This document shows positions 34,131-43,221 of a DNA stretch of 55,657 nt, piece after piece. Made by a program: the position numbers and the translations under genes. The DNA is from Enterobacter ludwigii (GTDB lineage: Bacteria > Pseudomonadota > Gammaproteobacteria > Enterobacterales > Enterobacteriaceae). Below the pieces are notes generated by a model that was given only the letters and a program-made list of their open reading frames with translations, did no database searches and was not told the origin of the DNA. The stretch covers positions 1 through 55,657 of the forward strand of contig CEFQ01000007.1 in NCBI GenBank assembly GCA_900068845.1, in the 5' to 3' direction. Position 1 is the stretch's first letter. Each line of letters starts with the position of its first letter.

Positions 34131-34154
34131 AGCCCGCCTTGAGCGGGCTTTTTT
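34131..34154 (+). terminator. Rho-independent terminator after nirC
   Basis: AGCCCGC, loop CTTGA, GCGGGCT and six T form a standard terminator 10 nt after nirC. cysG starts about 10 nt further on, so cysG is reached by readthrough or has its own weak promoter. Confidence 0.9.
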
Positions 34155-34164
34155 AGGATGAGCG

Positions 34165-35529
34165 ATGGACTACTTTCCGCTGTTTTGCCGCCTGCAAGGT
34201 AAACGCTGTTTGCTGGTTGGCGGTGGTGATGTGGCAGAACGCAAAGCGCGTTTACTGTTGGAAGCCGGTGCCGATCTGCACGTTGGCGCACTGGATTTCT
34301 CCCCTGCGTTTCAGCAGTGGGCACAACAGGGAAAGTTGACTTTATTATCCGGCGCGTTTGATGAACGCTGGTTAGAAGGCTGTTGGTTGGTGATTGCCGC
34401 CACCGACGATGATGCGTTTAACCAGCAGGTCGGTGATGTGGCGGAGCAGCGACGCATCTTCTGCAATCTGGTGGATGCACCGCAGGAAGCCAGCGCGATT
34501 ATGCCATCGATTATCGATCGCTCACCGCTGATGATTGCCGTCTCTTCTGGCGGCCGCGCACCGGTGCTGGCGCGTTTACTGCGAGAAAAACTTGAAGCGA
34601 TGCTGCCACAACATCTCGGCGAGCTAGCGTCATTGGCCGGTTCGCTGCGAAGCCGCGTAAAGCGGTCCTTCAACAGCATGGCGCAGCGTCGTGCTTTCTG
34701 GGAGCGCTTCTTCGTTAGCGATCGTCTGGCACAAACCCTTGCAAATGGCGATCGGCCGCGCGCGGAGCACATCGTCGAGACCTTGTTCGATGCGCCGCTG
34801 TCGCAGCAAGGCGAAGTGGTGCTGGTAGGGGCCGGGCCGGGCGATGCGGGACTGCTGACATTAAAAGGCCTGCAGCATATCCAGCAGGCCGATGTGGTGG
34901 TGTATGACCGCTTAGTCTCCGAGCCGATTCTCAACCTGGTGCGCCGCGATGCTGAGCGCATCTTTGTGGGTAAACAAGCGGGTAATCACTGCGTACCGCA
35001 AGCGCAGATTAACCAGGTTCTGCTGGAGCAAGCGCAGAGCGGCAAGCGCGTAGTGCGACTGAAAGGCGGCGATCCCTTTATCTTTGGTCGCGGCGGCGAA
35101 GAGCTGGAACTGCTGGCGCAGCACAACATCCCGTTTAGCGTAGTGCCGGGTATCACCGCCGCGTCGGGCTGTTCCGCCTACAGCGGCATTCCGCTTACGC
35201 ATCGTGACCACGCGCAAAGCGTGCGCTTCGTGACCGGCCATTTGCAGCAGCACGGTGAAATCGAATGGCGCAAACTGGCCGCCGAGCAACAAACGCTGGT
35301 GTTCTATATGGGGTTGGCGCAGGCGCCTGAAATCCAAAAGCAACTGATGCAGCACGGCATGGATGCAGCGATGCCGGTGGCGATTGTGCAAAACGGTACC
35401 ACGCCGCAGCAGCGCGTAGAGACCGCAACCCTGGCGGAGCTGGCAACCCTGGCGCAGCAGTTTGCCAGTCCGGCTCTGATTATTGTGGGTCGCGTTGTGG
35501 AGCTGCGTTCACAGTTACGCTGGTTCTGA
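34165..35529 (+). CDS. cysG: Siroheme synthase CysG
   Basis: CysG makes siroheme from uroporphyrinogen III. The product is 454 aa in two parts. The N-terminal precorrin-2 dehydrogenase/sirohydrochlorin ferrochelatase has NAD-binding [20 protein letters not shown]. The C-terminal uroporphyrinogen-III C-methyltransferase (from about residue 215) has [23 protein letters not shown] and [16 protein letters not shown]. It supplies cofactor to NirB and to sulfite reductase (CysI), linking the nitrite and sulfur pathways. Confidence 0.97.
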   Translation: MDYFPLFCRLQGKRCLLVGGGDVAERKARLLLEAGADLHVGALDFSPAFQQWAQQGKLTLLSGAFDERWLEGCWLVIAATDDDAFNQQVGDVAEQRRIFCNLVDAPQEASAIMPSIIDRSPLMIAVSSGGRAPVLARLLREKLEAMLPQHLGELASLAGSLRSRVKRSFNSMAQRRAFWERFFVSDRLAQTLANGDRPRAEHIVETLFDAPLSQQGEVVLVGAGPGDAGLLTLKGLQHIQQADVVVYDRLVSEPILNLVRRDAERIFVGKQAGNHCVPQAQINQVLLEQAQSGKRVVRLKGGDPFIFGRGGEELELLAQHNIPFSVVPGITAASGCSAYSGIPLTHRDHAQSVRFVTGHLQQHGEIEWRKLAAEQQTLVFYMGLAQAPEIQKQLMQHGMDAAMPVAIVQNGTTPQQRVETATLAELATLAQQFASPALIIVGRVVELRSQLRWF

Positions 35530-35603
35530 AGCGGCAAAAACTGTACAGCGCTGCGCTTTGTCGCCAGACTAATAGCCATCTTTCTCATTGATAAGGAGTT
35601 TCC

Positions 35604-36050
35604 ATGCGCGTTGCTTCACTGGTTTGCGCGTTGTTATTGCCGCTGAGCGCGGTTGTCACCGCTGCACCCGTTACCTGGTCGAACGTCATCGGCGAATGGC
35701 AGGTGGTGGCGGTAACGCCCAGGAAGGAAGTCGGGCAGCTGTATATCAAGAATGACCCGCAGTTTATGGGCGCGCGCGTGGCATTTAAGCCGAACGCGAT
35801 AACCTGGACACGTGGTACCGCCGAACGCAGCATCCATCCTGCGGTCGATAACTGCGCAACTAAACCGCGTCTCACTGCCGCCAATGGCGCGGGACAAGAT
35901 CGTGATTTCACCTTCCGCTACGGTTTTAACGTGAGCTGTGGCAATAAGGCGTGGGGACCGGCACCCGGCGCGGTAATCAGCGTGCTGGCTGACGGCAACG
36001 CCCGCCTGTTTTGGGATGGCGCAGAACTGGCGTTACATCGCATCAAATAA
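35604..36050 (+). CDS. Exported protein of unknown function
   Basis: I do not recognise this gene. The product is 148 aa with a clear Sec signal peptide (MRVASLVCALLLPLSAVVTA, likely cleaved TAA-PV). The mature part is about 127 aa, basic, with two Cys (about residues 83 and 112) that could form a disulfide. It is tryptophan- and aromatic-rich at the start (VTWSNVIGEWQVVAV) and ends with a beta-rich ALHRIK. The coding sequence is supported by AAGGAG 9 nt upstream. It sits at the cysG-trpS junction where E. coli carries other genes, and repeats follow it. A periplasmic single-domain beta protein is my best description. Confidence 0.75.
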   Translation: MRVASLVCALLLPLSAVVTAAPVTWSNVIGEWQVVAVTPRKEVGQLYIKNDPQFMGARVAFKPNAITWTRGTAERSIHPAVDNCATKPRLTAANGAGQDRDFTFRYGFNVSCGNKAWGPAPGAVISVLADGNARLFWDGAELALHRIK

Positions 36051-36071
36051 AAAACGGCGGGTCATAGAGAC

Positions 36072-36208
36072 CTAATGCTCGTCAGTTAAGCGCCGTATCA
36101 AATCGCCGCACCTTCCGTAGCGGCGCGATTTATCGCGCAATGAATTGCGCCGCTACATTGTGTGCACTCGGTAATTAGGATTTTCATCTCTTAAATGACG
36201 AGCATTAG
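36072..36208. repeat. 137-bp composite inverted-repeat element
   Basis: CTAATGCTCGTCAGTTAAG (36072-36090) and its inverse CTTAAATGACGAGCATTAG (36190-36208) match in 18 of 19 positions. Between them lies palindrome copy 3. The form fits a small non-autonomous element with terminal inverted repeats, or one repeat inserted in another. Confidence 0.7.
36117..36156. repeat. 40-bp palindromic repeat, copy 3
   Basis: GTAGCGGCGCGATT and AATTGCGCCGCTAC form 14-bp arms with one mismatch. It is the same family as copies at 19720 and 30193. Confidence 0.85.
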
Positions 36209-36253
36209 CCATTTATGGCGACAAGGACATTACCATTGTGCGGCCCTCGAAAC

Positions 36254-36273
36254 GGTCGTCATTAATGACGACC
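36254..36273. repeat. Perfect 20-bp palindrome
   Basis: GGTCGTCATTAATGACGACC reads identically on both strands, with no loop bases. It could be a protein-binding site or a unit of another short repeat family; the nearby GCCATTTATGGC at 36208-36219 is similar in design. Confidence 0.7.
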
Positions 36274-36342
36274 CTACAATTCTGGCAGCGATTATGCAGT
36301 TTAATATGCACTGCAGTAGCAGCGTGGGTGTTGAGGCGACAT

Positions 36343-36526
36343 CCTAACCCGCTGAGCGAGAGAGGGATTCCAGGGCGAACCGCAGGGATGCGGTGAGAGG
36401 CGGCGCTGAGCAGGAGCGAATCGCCGCCGGTCCGTCAGGAATCGTGATCGAGTGAAGGCACCGCGTCGCGGCGGGTTAGGCTGGAGCAGGGCCCGGGAGT
36501 GAAGAGGGCGTGGCCAGACGCCCTCT
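36343..36526. repeat. GC-rich nested-stem element (repeat or structured RNA candidate)
   Basis: Five stems are read directly: CCTAACCCGC 36343-36352 with GCGGGTTAGG 36471-36480; GATTCC 36366-36371 with GGAATC 36438-36443; ACCGCA 36379-36384 with TGCGGT 36389-36394; GGCGGCG 36399-36405 with CGCCGCC 36422-36428; AGAGGGCGT 36503-36511 with ACGCCCTCT 36518-36526. The first four nest into a multibranch fold, and the fifth follows as a separate hairpin. Strand and function are undetermined. Confidence 0.6.
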
Positions 36527-36649
36527 TCTCGTTCGCCGCACGGTTGAACTGCAACTGCCACAGCCAATGGCGAACGAAAGTCGCTCTGCGCATAACTGAT
36601 CGGCATTAGGTCATAATGACCCGCCGTTACGCGTTATCCCGCCAGCCGC

Positions 36650-37654
36650 TTACGGCTGCGCGACAAAGCCGACCGCTTCGTACACTTTCTTCAGCGTTTC
36701 CTGCGCATGCGCGCGGGCTTTCGCTGCGCCATCGCGCATCACCTGATTCAGCAGCTCTTCGTCGTTACGGAAACGATGGTAGCGCTCCTGCAGATCGGTC
36801 AGCATGCCGGAAACCGCATCCGCTACCGCGCCTTTCAGGTGGCCGTACATTTTGCCTTCAAACTCCTGCTCCAGCTCGGCAATGGTTTTGCCGGTCACGC
36901 CTGAGAGAATATCCAGCAAGTTGGAAACACCGGCTTTCTCTTTGACGTCGTAGCGCACCACCGGTGGCTCGGCGGAGTCAGTCACCGCGCGTTTGATCTT
37001 CTTGACTACCGCTTTAGTGTCTTCCAGCAGACCAATCACGTTATTGCGGTTGTCGTCTGACTTGGACATTTTCTTCGTCGGCTCAAGCAGCGACATCACG
37101 CGTGCGCCCGATTTCGGAATGAACGGCTCTGGCACTTTGAATACATCGCCGTATAGCGCATTGAAACGCTGCGCGATATCGCGGCTCAGTTCCAGATGCT
37201 GCTTCTGATCCTCGCCAACCGGCACCTGATTGGTTTGATACAGCAGGATATCGGCCGCCATCAACACCGGATAATCAAACAAACCCGCGGTGATGTTTTC
37301 CGAGTAGCGCGCTGATTTATCTTTGAACTGCGTCATGCGGCTCAATTCGCCGAAATAGGCGTAGCAGTTCAGCACCCAACTCAGCTGCGCGTGCTCTGGC
37401 ACGTGCGACTGAACAAAGATGGTGCTTTTAGCCGGGTCGATGCCGCAGGCAAGATAGAGCGCTAAGGTATCCAGCGTGGCTTTACGCAGCGCAACAGGAT
37501 CCTGACGTACGGTGATGGCGTGCAGATCGACGATGCAGTAAATGCAGTGGAAGTCATCCTGCATCTGCACCCACTGACGCAGCGCACCCATATAGTTGCC
37601 AATGGTCAGTTCACCGGAAGGCTGGGCGCCGCTGAAAACGATGGGTTTGCTCAT
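36650..37654 (-). CDS. trpS: Tryptophanyl-tRNA synthetase
   Basis: TrpS charges tRNA-Trp in the cytoplasm. The product is 334 aa, the E. coli length. It is a class I synthetase with a TIGN version of the HIGH motif ([14 protein letters not shown], near residue 17) and KMSKS in KKMSKSDDN near residue 195. It is the distal gene of the aroK-aroB-damX-dam-rpe-gph-trpS cluster, 15 nt after gph. Confidence 0.98.
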   Translation of the reverse strand: MSKPIVFSGAQPSGELTIGNYMGALRQWVQMQDDFHCIYCIVDLHAITVRQDPVALRKATLDTLALYLACGIDPAKSTIFVQSHVPEHAQLSWVLNCYAYFGELSRMTQFKDKSARYSENITAGLFDYPVLMAADILLYQTNQVPVGEDQKQHLELSRDIAQRFNALYGDVFKVPEPFIPKSGARVMSLLEPTKKMSKSDDNRNNVIGLLEDTKAVVKKIKRAVTDSAEPPVVRYDVKEKAGVSNLLDILSGVTGKTIAELEQEFEGKMYGHLKGAVADAVSGMLTDLQERYHRFRNDEELLNQVMRDGAAKARAHAQETLKKVYEAVGFVAQP

Positions 37655-37669
37655 GTTATGTCCTGATAA

Positions 37670-38347
37670 TCACAGCCCGATAGCGGGCAAAAGTTCGTCA
37701 AAAGAGTCGAGAGTTAAATCGGGAAGGCTGGTCGCAATCGGCTCACCGTAGTTGTAGCCAAATGTCATACCGATGTTCGGTACGCCTGCCGCTTGGGCCG
37801 CGAGAATATCATTGCGGGAATCGCCGACAAACAGCAATTGTCCGGGAAGCACACCAAAATGGCCGAGTACCAGGAAAATGGCCGCCGGATGGGGCTTTTT
37901 CACTATCACGTCGTCACCGCCGATAATCTGCGTGAAGTATTCGGCAATACCGAGCGACTTAAGCAGCGGAGCAACAAACGGTGTGGGCTTATTGGTGACG
38001 ATCGCCAGCGGCAGGCCTTTCGCCTGCAGCGCTGCCAGCGTCTCTTTCACCTGCGGGAACAGCGTGCTGCCCGCTTCCACCGTTTGCGCGTAATACTTAT
38101 CAAACAGCGCACGCGCATCGCGTTGCTCTTCAGCATGTGGCTCACGTCCCAGCGCCCAGGTCAGTGCGCGGCTCATCATCACGTCTGCGCCGTTACCAAT
38201 CCAGGTGGAGGCTAATGCCACACCCGGCGGCGGCAGTTGCAGATCGGCCAGCGCATGATCGATGGCTTGTGCTAAACCTGGCGCGCTATCAACCAGCGTA
38301 CCGTCCAGATCAAACGCCAGCGCGCGGATATCAGTGAAATGAGCCAT
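37670..38347 (-). CDS. gph: Phosphoglycolate phosphatase
   Basis: Gph is a cytoplasmic HAD phosphatase that removes 2-phosphoglycolate formed during DNA 3'-end repair. The product is 225 aa. HAD motif I is [11 protein letters not shown], motif II IVTNKP, and the Lys and motif III-IV are in KKPHPA and [16 protein letters not shown]. The start at 38347 ([13 protein letters not shown]) overlaps rpe by 17 nt; 10 upstream codons are open but extend further into rpe. Confidence 0.95.
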   Translation of the reverse strand: MAHFTDIRALAFDLDGTLVDSAPGLAQAIDHALADLQLPPPGVALASTWIGNGADVMMSRALTWALGREPHAEEQRDARALFDKYYAQTVEAGSTLFPQVKETLAALQAKGLPLAIVTNKPTPFVAPLLKSLGIAEYFTQIIGGDDVIVKKPHPAAIFLVLGHFGVLPGQLLFVGDSRNDILAAQAAGVPNIGMTFGYNYGEPIATSLPDLTLDSFDELLPAIGL

Positions 38348-39014
38348 TAACTTTCTCCAGTTCGCCACGCATTTCATCGATCACTTTTTTGTAATCCGGA
38401 TGACCAAAGATCGCAGAACCCGCGACAAACATGTCAGCGCCGGCGGCAGCAATTTGACCGATGTTATCGATCTTCACACCGCCATCAACTTCCAGACGAA
38501 TGTTGTAGCCGCTTTGATCGATCAGGCGACGCGCCTCGCGCAATTTATCGAGCGTTCCGGGAATGAAGGATTGACCGCCAAAACCTGGGTTGACCGACAT
38601 CAACAGAATGATGTCCAGTTTATCCATTACATAATCGAGGTAGTCGAGCGGCGTGGCAGGATTGAATACCAGTCCGGCTTTGCAGCCGTGCTCTTTGATC
38701 AGCTGCAGCGTGCGGTCAACATGCTCACTGGCTTCCGGATGGAAAGTAATAAAGGTGGCGCCTGCTTTTGCGAATTCCGGGATCAATGCATCCACAGGTT
38801 TGACCATCAGATGCACATCAATAGGTGCAGTGATGCCGTAATCGCGCAGCGCTTTCAGCACCATCGGCCCCATCGTCAGATTGGGAACGTAGTGGTTATC
38901 CATCACATCGAAATGGACCACATCACCACCTGCCGCCAGCGCTTTGGCCGTGTCTTCACCTAAACGAGCGAAGTCTGCAGCCAGAATTGAAGGGGCCAGT
39001 AAAAATTGTTTCAT
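38331..39014 (-). CDS. rpe: Ribulose-phosphate 3-epimerase
   Basis: Rpe interconverts ribulose-5-phosphate and xylulose-5-phosphate in the pentose phosphate pathway. The product is 227 aa and a TIM barrel, with [40 protein letters not shown] and [12 protein letters not shown]. The start [11 protein letters not shown] at 39014 fits the family; a 57-codon upstream extension is open but overlaps the dam end and lacks conservation. It sits 65 nt after dam. Confidence 0.97.
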   Translation of the reverse strand: MKQFLLAPSILAADFARLGEDTAKALAAGGDVVHFDVMDNHYVPNLTMGPMVLKALRDYGITAPIDVHLMVKPVDALIPEFAKAGATFITFHPEASEHVDRTLQLIKEHGCKAGLVFNPATPLDYLDYVMDKLDIILLMSVNPGFGGQSFIPGTLDKLREARRLIDQSGYNIRLEVDGGVKIDNIGQIAAAGADMFVAGSAIFGHPDYKKVIDEMRGELEKVNGSFH

Positions 39015-39079
39015 CCGATTCTCCCAATTTTGTGCGCCAGCCTGAGCTGGCGTAATGCCTTGGTCGCGGACGAAACAGG

Positions 39080-39892
39080 CTAGCGGAAAAGCGCCAGCAG
39101 TTCGTCGACCTGAGTGCGACCACTTATGCTTCGGCTGATGGAACGCCGGGCTTTGACTACGTGTAAATCCGCATTCTGATACCACTCACGCGTGAGCACT
39201 GTATCGTGATTAGAAATCAGTACCGGGATGCGATTTTGCTGCGCCAGCTTATTGGCCAATTCCGCCAGATGCTGCTGCTCGCGCAGACTAAAACTGTTGG
39301 TATGGTACGCGGTAAAATTCGCTGTCGCCGAAAGCGGTGCATACGGCGGATCGCAATAAACGACTGAGCCTTCAACGGCGTTGTTCAGAGTAACATCGTA
39401 CGATTCACAGACAAAGGTCGCTTTTTGCGCCCGTTCGGCAAACCATAACAGCTCCGCTTCAGGGAAATACGGCTTACGATAACGGCCAAAAGGCACGTTA
39501 AACTCACCGCGCAGATTGTAGCGGCAAAGCCCGTTATAACCGTGGCGATTGAGATACAAGAACAGCACTGCGCGCTGATATTCATCTTTGCTCGCATTGA
39601 AAGCGATGCGCTGCGCGTAGTAGGTTTCCGCGGTATTACCTTCGGCATTGAAGAGCTGACGCGCGTCTTCAATGAAACCCGCAGTGCGCGTTTTAACGAT
39701 GTTATACAGATTGATGAGATCACCGTTGATGTCCGCCAGGTGATAGCGGTCATAATCGGTGTTGAGGAATACAGAACCAGCGCCGACAAAGGGTTCGATA
39801 AGACAATCACCTTGTGGCAAATGACGACGAATGTCATCAAGGAGCGGGTATTTCCCTCCGGCCCATTTCAGAAAAGCGCGATTTTTTTTCAT
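39080..39892 (-). CDS. dam: DNA adenine methylase Dam
   Basis: Dam methylates adenine N6 in GATC, guiding mismatch repair strand choice, replication initiation timing and gene regulation. The product is 270 aa (278 in E. coli). AdoMet-binding motif [10 protein letters not shown] is near residue 33 and the catalytic DPPY motif lies in [12 protein letters not shown] near residue 180. It follows damX in the aroK operon, 96 nt downstream. Confidence 0.97.
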   Translation of the reverse strand: MKKNRAFLKWAGGKYPLLDDIRRHLPQGDCLIEPFVGAGSVFLNTDYDRYHLADINGDLINLYNIVKTRTAGFIEDARQLFNAEGNTAETYYAQRIAFNASKDEYQRAVLFLYLNRHGYNGLCRYNLRGEFNVPFGRYRKPYFPEAELLWFAERAQKATFVCESYDVTLNNAVEGSVVYCDPPYAPLSATANFTAYHTNSFSLREQQHLAELANKLAQQNRIPVLISNHDTVLTREWYQNADLHVVKARRSISRSISGRTQVDELLALFR

Positions 39893-39959
39893 GCTGTCGT
39901 GGTTATTACATCTTAATTATTGGCTGTGGTGAAACCGACAGCAGCTCTGCGCTTTAAAC

Positions 39960-39981
39960 GGGGCCGCATTTGCGCGGCCCC
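39960..39981 (-). terminator. GC-rich hairpin after damX
   Basis: GGGGCCGC and GCGGCCCC form an 8-bp stem 7 nt after the damX stop, followed on the minus strand by GTTTAAA. The U-tract is weak, so it may attenuate rather than fully stop transcription into dam. Confidence 0.5.
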
Positions 39982-39988
39982 ACATCAA

Positions 39989-41026
39989 TTACTGACTTTC
40001 TTTCTTCACCTGGCTAAGCGGTTTTACCCACGGATTGGCTGCACGCACTTCCGCTGGCAGTGATGCCACGGCGCGTTTCGCATCGGCTGGCGTGGCGTAA
40101 GCACCGCTGACCAACACGTACCAAGGCTCACCGTTACGCGTGGTTTTATACACGTGATAACCGCTCAGGTTCTGTTTTCTCGCCCAGGCGTTCAGGCTCT
40201 CTTCTTTCGACGCACCACTCAGCTGCAGCGTGTAATTTCCGCCTGACGGCAGCGACTTGCTGGCACCGCTCGAAGTCGCAGGCGCGGCATTGCGCGTCGC
40301 GGTGGTGCGTGTGTTGTTATCTTTCACGGGTGCCGGTTTAGAAGCGGCCGGTGCTTTATGCGGGGTCGACGCATGCGTCTCGCGTGTACCGTTATTGCTG
40401 GTGCGCGCGGGTGTTTCTGAACGCATCGCGGGCGGCGTAATCGCTTTACCATTGCCGCTAACCGTTGCCGGTGCGGTTGGCAGCGAACTGTTGCCCTGCG
40501 CACCTTGTGCCGCAGCATCAACTGAACCTTGCTGATTGTTCAGCGCAGTATTGAGATCGCCCGGCAGCGTGACGCGCTGTTGGTTGGCTGGCGTATCCAC
40601 AGGCGCAGCCTGGGTCGGCGTAGAAGAGACCGATGGCATCGAGATGGATTGTGAGTCATTGCCCGCTGATGCAGCCGTGCCCGCCGTGTTTTGCGGTGCG
40701 CTGCTTTCAGCTGAAGGAGTGGCATTTTGCTGGCCGCTCATAGACGTCGATCCCGAAAGGTCGATGTTCTTTTCGCTGCCACCGGCAGAAGGTGCCGCGC
40801 CGTTATTAGCGGTATTGGTTGCGGGTTTTTTCTCGTCTGGGCCGGTTAATGCTGAACCTATACCCAGCACCACCAATAGCAGAACCAAAATACCAATGCC
40901 CATCATCATATGCTGACGAGAAACCGGTACTTTCACTTTTGGCGCAGAAGACGATTTGCGTGGCCGCGTCGGACGGCGATCACTGGCGTCAGGTTTTAAC
41001 TCGTCTTCCGGTTTGAACTCATCCAT
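39989..41026 (-). CDS. damX: Cell division SPOR-domain protein DamX
   Basis: DamX is a bitopic inner-membrane protein recruited to the division septum. The product is 345 aa, shorter than the 428-aa E. coli protein, mainly in the low-complexity region. It has a cytoplasmic N-terminus (MDEFKPEDELKPDASDRRPT), one membrane segment (about residues 40-62, IGILVLLLVVLGIGSAL), a long Ser/Thr/Ala/Asn-rich periplasmic linker and a C-terminal SPOR domain (GNYTLQLSGASKEESLNAWA to the end) that binds denuded septal peptidoglycan. GGAGG precedes the start. Confidence 0.94.
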   Translation of the reverse strand: MDEFKPEDELKPDASDRRPTRPRKSSSAPKVKVPVSRQHMMMGIGILVLLLVVLGIGSALTGPDEKKPATNTANNGAAPSAGGSEKNIDLSGSTSMSGQQNATPSAESSAPQNTAGTAASAGNDSQSISMPSVSSTPTQAAPVDTPANQQRVTLPGDLNTALNNQQGSVDAAAQGAQGNSSLPTAPATVSGNGKAITPPAMRSETPARTSNNGTRETHASTPHKAPAASKPAPVKDNNTRTTATRNAAPATSSGASKSLPSGGNYTLQLSGASKEESLNAWARKQNLSGYHVYKTTRNGEPWYVLVSGAYATPADAKRAVASLPAEVRAANPWVKPLSQVKKESQ

Positions 41027-41090
41027 TTAGCCTCCTCCGTAAAACGACGCGCTTCCCACACGCCGCATCACCACTCGTCACGTCTAATAA

Positions 41091-42179
41091 TCAGGGTTTC
41101 TGGCAATCGTTAATTGCAGCCAGCACCATATCATGTGCAACACCTGCACGCACTTCAGAGCGGCCAATAGCGAGAGGCAGCACCAGACGCAACTCGCCCG
41201 CCAGCACTTTTTTATCGCGCATCATGTGTGGCAAATAATCTTCCGCTGCCATGCTCGCCGGGCCATGCACTGGCAAACCGGCACGCAACAGCAGCGCGAT
41301 AATACGATCGGTTTCGCCCGAGGTGAACTGACCCAAACGTTCAGCGGTACGTGCGGCCATCACCATGCCAGCCGACACCGCTTCGCCGTGCAGCCAGTTG
41401 CCGTAGCCCATATGCGCTTCAATCGCATGACCAAAAGTATGGCCCAGATTGAGCAGTGCGCGTACGCCGGTTTCGCGCTCATCAGCCGCTACCACTTCTG
41501 CTTTTAGCTCGCAGCAGCGACGGATACAGTAAGCAAGGGCTTTTTCATCCAGCGCCAGCAGAGCATCAAGGTTCTGCTCCAGCCACTGGAAGAATTCGCC
41601 ATCAAGAATAATGCCGTATTTGATCACTTCCGCCAGACCGGACGCTAATTCGCGCGGCGGCAGAGTGGCCAGGCAATGGGTATCCACAACGACAGACGCA
41701 GGCTGATAAAACGCCCCAATCATGTTTTTGCCGAGTGGATGGTTTACCGCGGTTTTTCCACCGACGGAGGAGTCAACCTGAGACAACAAGGTGGTCGGCA
41801 CCTGAATAAAGCGCACGCCACGCTGATAGCTGGCTGCAGCAAATCCGGTCAAGTCACCAATCACTCCACCACCGAGTGCAATCAGCGTGGTATCACGGCC
41901 GTGCGGCTTTTTCAGCAGCGCGGTGAACACCTCGTCCATTACAGCCAGCGTTTTGTACTGCTCACCATCAGGCAAAATGACTTGATCCACCTTTACACCG
42001 GCATTGCTAAGAAGCGCTGACAGGGGTTCGAGATAGATCGGCGCCAGCGTCTGGTTTGTCACCAGCATGGCATTGTCGCCTGCTTTGAGCGGCCAAAAAG
42101 AAGCCGGATCGTTAAACAGTCCGGCAGCGATGGTAATGGGGTAACTGCGATCCCCGAGTGAAACAGTGATCTTCTCCAT
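41091..42179 (-). CDS. aroB: 3-dehydroquinate synthase
   Basis: AroB converts DAHP to 3-dehydroquinate, step two of the shikimate pathway, using NAD and a divalent metal. The product is 362 aa. Conserved blocks are [49 protein letters not shown] and [11 protein letters not shown] with metal-binding His. It lies 39 nt after aroK. Confidence 0.98.
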   Translation of the reverse strand: MEKITVSLGDRSYPITIAAGLFNDPASFWPLKAGDNAMLVTNQTLAPIYLEPLSALLSNAGVKVDQVILPDGEQYKTLAVMDEVFTALLKKPHGRDTTLIALGGGVIGDLTGFAAASYQRGVRFIQVPTTLLSQVDSSVGGKTAVNHPLGKNMIGAFYQPASVVVDTHCLATLPPRELASGLAEVIKYGIILDGEFFQWLEQNLDALLALDEKALAYCIRRCCELKAEVVAADERETGVRALLNLGHTFGHAIEAHMGYGNWLHGEAVSAGMVMAARTAERLGQFTSGETDRIIALLLRAGLPVHGPASMAAEDYLPHMMRDKKVLAGELRLVLPLAIGRSEVRAGVAHDMVLAAINDCQKP

Positions 42180-42218
42180 GATGACCGATACCTATTGCTG
42201 AGCCCTCAGGGCGCTGGA

Positions 42219-42740
42219 TTAGTTCTTTTCCAGCATGTTGATGATCTGATTGGCCACCACTTTTGCACTTTGATCGTCAGTGCGAATAGTGACATCAGCG
42301 ATCTCTTCATAAAGCGGATTACGTTCACCTGCTAGCGCTTCCAGTACTTCGCGCGGCGGTGATTCAACCTGCAACAGCGGACGCTTTTTATCACGCTGGG
42401 TACGAGCAAGCTGCTTTTCGATGGTGGTTTCAAGGTATACGACCACACCGCGGGCGGAGAGACGATTACGGGTCTCGCGGGATTTGACTGAGCCGCCACC
42501 GGTCGCGAGCACAATGCCTTGCTTCTCGGTCAGCTCATTAATGATCTTTTCTTCACGATCGCGGAAGCCTTCTTCGCCTTCCACATCAAATACCCAGCCT
42601 ACATCCGCTCCGGTGCGTCGCTCAATTTCCTGATCGGAATCGAAAAATTCCATATTGAGTTGCTGAGCCAACTGACGACCAATAGTGCTTTTGCCGGCAC
42701 CCATCGGCCCAACCAGAAAGATATTGCGTTTCTCTGCCAT
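42219..42740 (-). CDS. aroK: Shikimate kinase I
   Basis: AroK phosphorylates shikimate at O3 in the shikimate pathway. The product is 173 aa. Walker A is GPMGAGKST (residues 11-19), substrate residues are in [12 protein letters not shown] and [13 protein letters not shown], and LERT-like motif [10 protein letters not shown] forms the lid. The start at 42740 ([11 protein letters not shown]) gives the E. coli length; an open extension of 40 codons upstream belongs to the leader. Confidence 0.97.
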   Translation of the reverse strand: MAEKRNIFLVGPMGAGKSTIGRQLAQQLNMEFFDSDQEIERRTGADVGWVFDVEGEEGFRDREEKIINELTEKQGIVLATGGGSVKSRETRNRLSARGVVVYLETTIEKQLARTQRDKKRPLLQVESPPREVLEALAGERNPLYEEIADVTIRTDDQSAKVVANQIINMLEKN

Positions 42741-43221
42741 TTTATCGGTATTACTAAGAATTCGTTGATGATACCCCGCGTTCAGCGTAGCTGGCGGGAC
42801 AGGAACTGAGACCTCATGAGCGTTAACAAGAGTCAGACGGAAAATTATCTCAACACTCATGGCCGTTTGGCAACCGAATAAATTGCCCCCGGCGACCTCT
42901 TAACAGGACCGGTCTGTGGTTCGCGAGACGGTAACGCACCTTCGCTAATCCACTATATTTCGTGCTACAGGCACGCTGGCCGGGGTCATCCACTGTAATC
43001 GCTTACTGATGTAAGCACAGTAAATTCACTCATTTAACGTCTTACTGAAGCTCGAATTATTTTGGAGATATTTCTTTTGACGTCAGTATCGCTTGTGACC
43101 GACGTCATTCGGAAGGTTATTCTGCCGCGTTCCGTTACACCGTTTTGAAAATCGCTAAACCTTGTAAGCTAATTCCAGCCCTGCGTCAACGCAGTTGGCC
43201 TCACAGAACGAATTTTCCGCT
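42741..43221. other. Long aroK leader / hofQ-aroK intergenic region
   Basis: There is no gene in this 481-bp gap. On the minus strand it carries the aroK promoter region; a long leader with distant promoters is also known for E. coli aroK. I see a stem CTGT..GCTTAC-TGAT-GTAAGC..ACAG at 42993-43020, a GACCGGTC palindrome near 42909-42916 and GTGC-TACAG-GCAC at 42962-42974. None can be assigned to a known regulator. Confidence 0.45.

Larger units (their letters stand above)
36051..36649. other. 599-bp repeat-rich intergenic region between the exported protein gene and trpS
   Basis: No convincing gene is present. The region contains a 19-bp inverted repeat pair enclosing palindrome copy 3 (36072-36208), a perfect 20-bp palindrome (36254-36273) and a GC-rich nested-stem element (36343-36526), listed separately. 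A 101-codon open frame across 36301-36606 on the minus strand is a by-product of the GC-rich element. Confidence 0.7.

Noticed and set aside
36301..36606. 101-codon open frame on the minus strand upstream of trpS
   Set aside because: It lies entirely across the nested-stem repeat, is Pro/Arg-rich and has no initiation signal; it is a by-product of the repeat.
36609..36658. Hairpins around the trpS stop (CAGCCG..CGGCTG; GGTCAT..ATGACC) as terminator
   Set aside because: Neither stem is followed by a T-run on the trpS strand.
39015..39185. 57-codon N-terminal extension of rpe
   Set aside because: It runs back over the end of dam, is not conserved, and the known N-terminus [11 protein letters not shown] begins at 39014.
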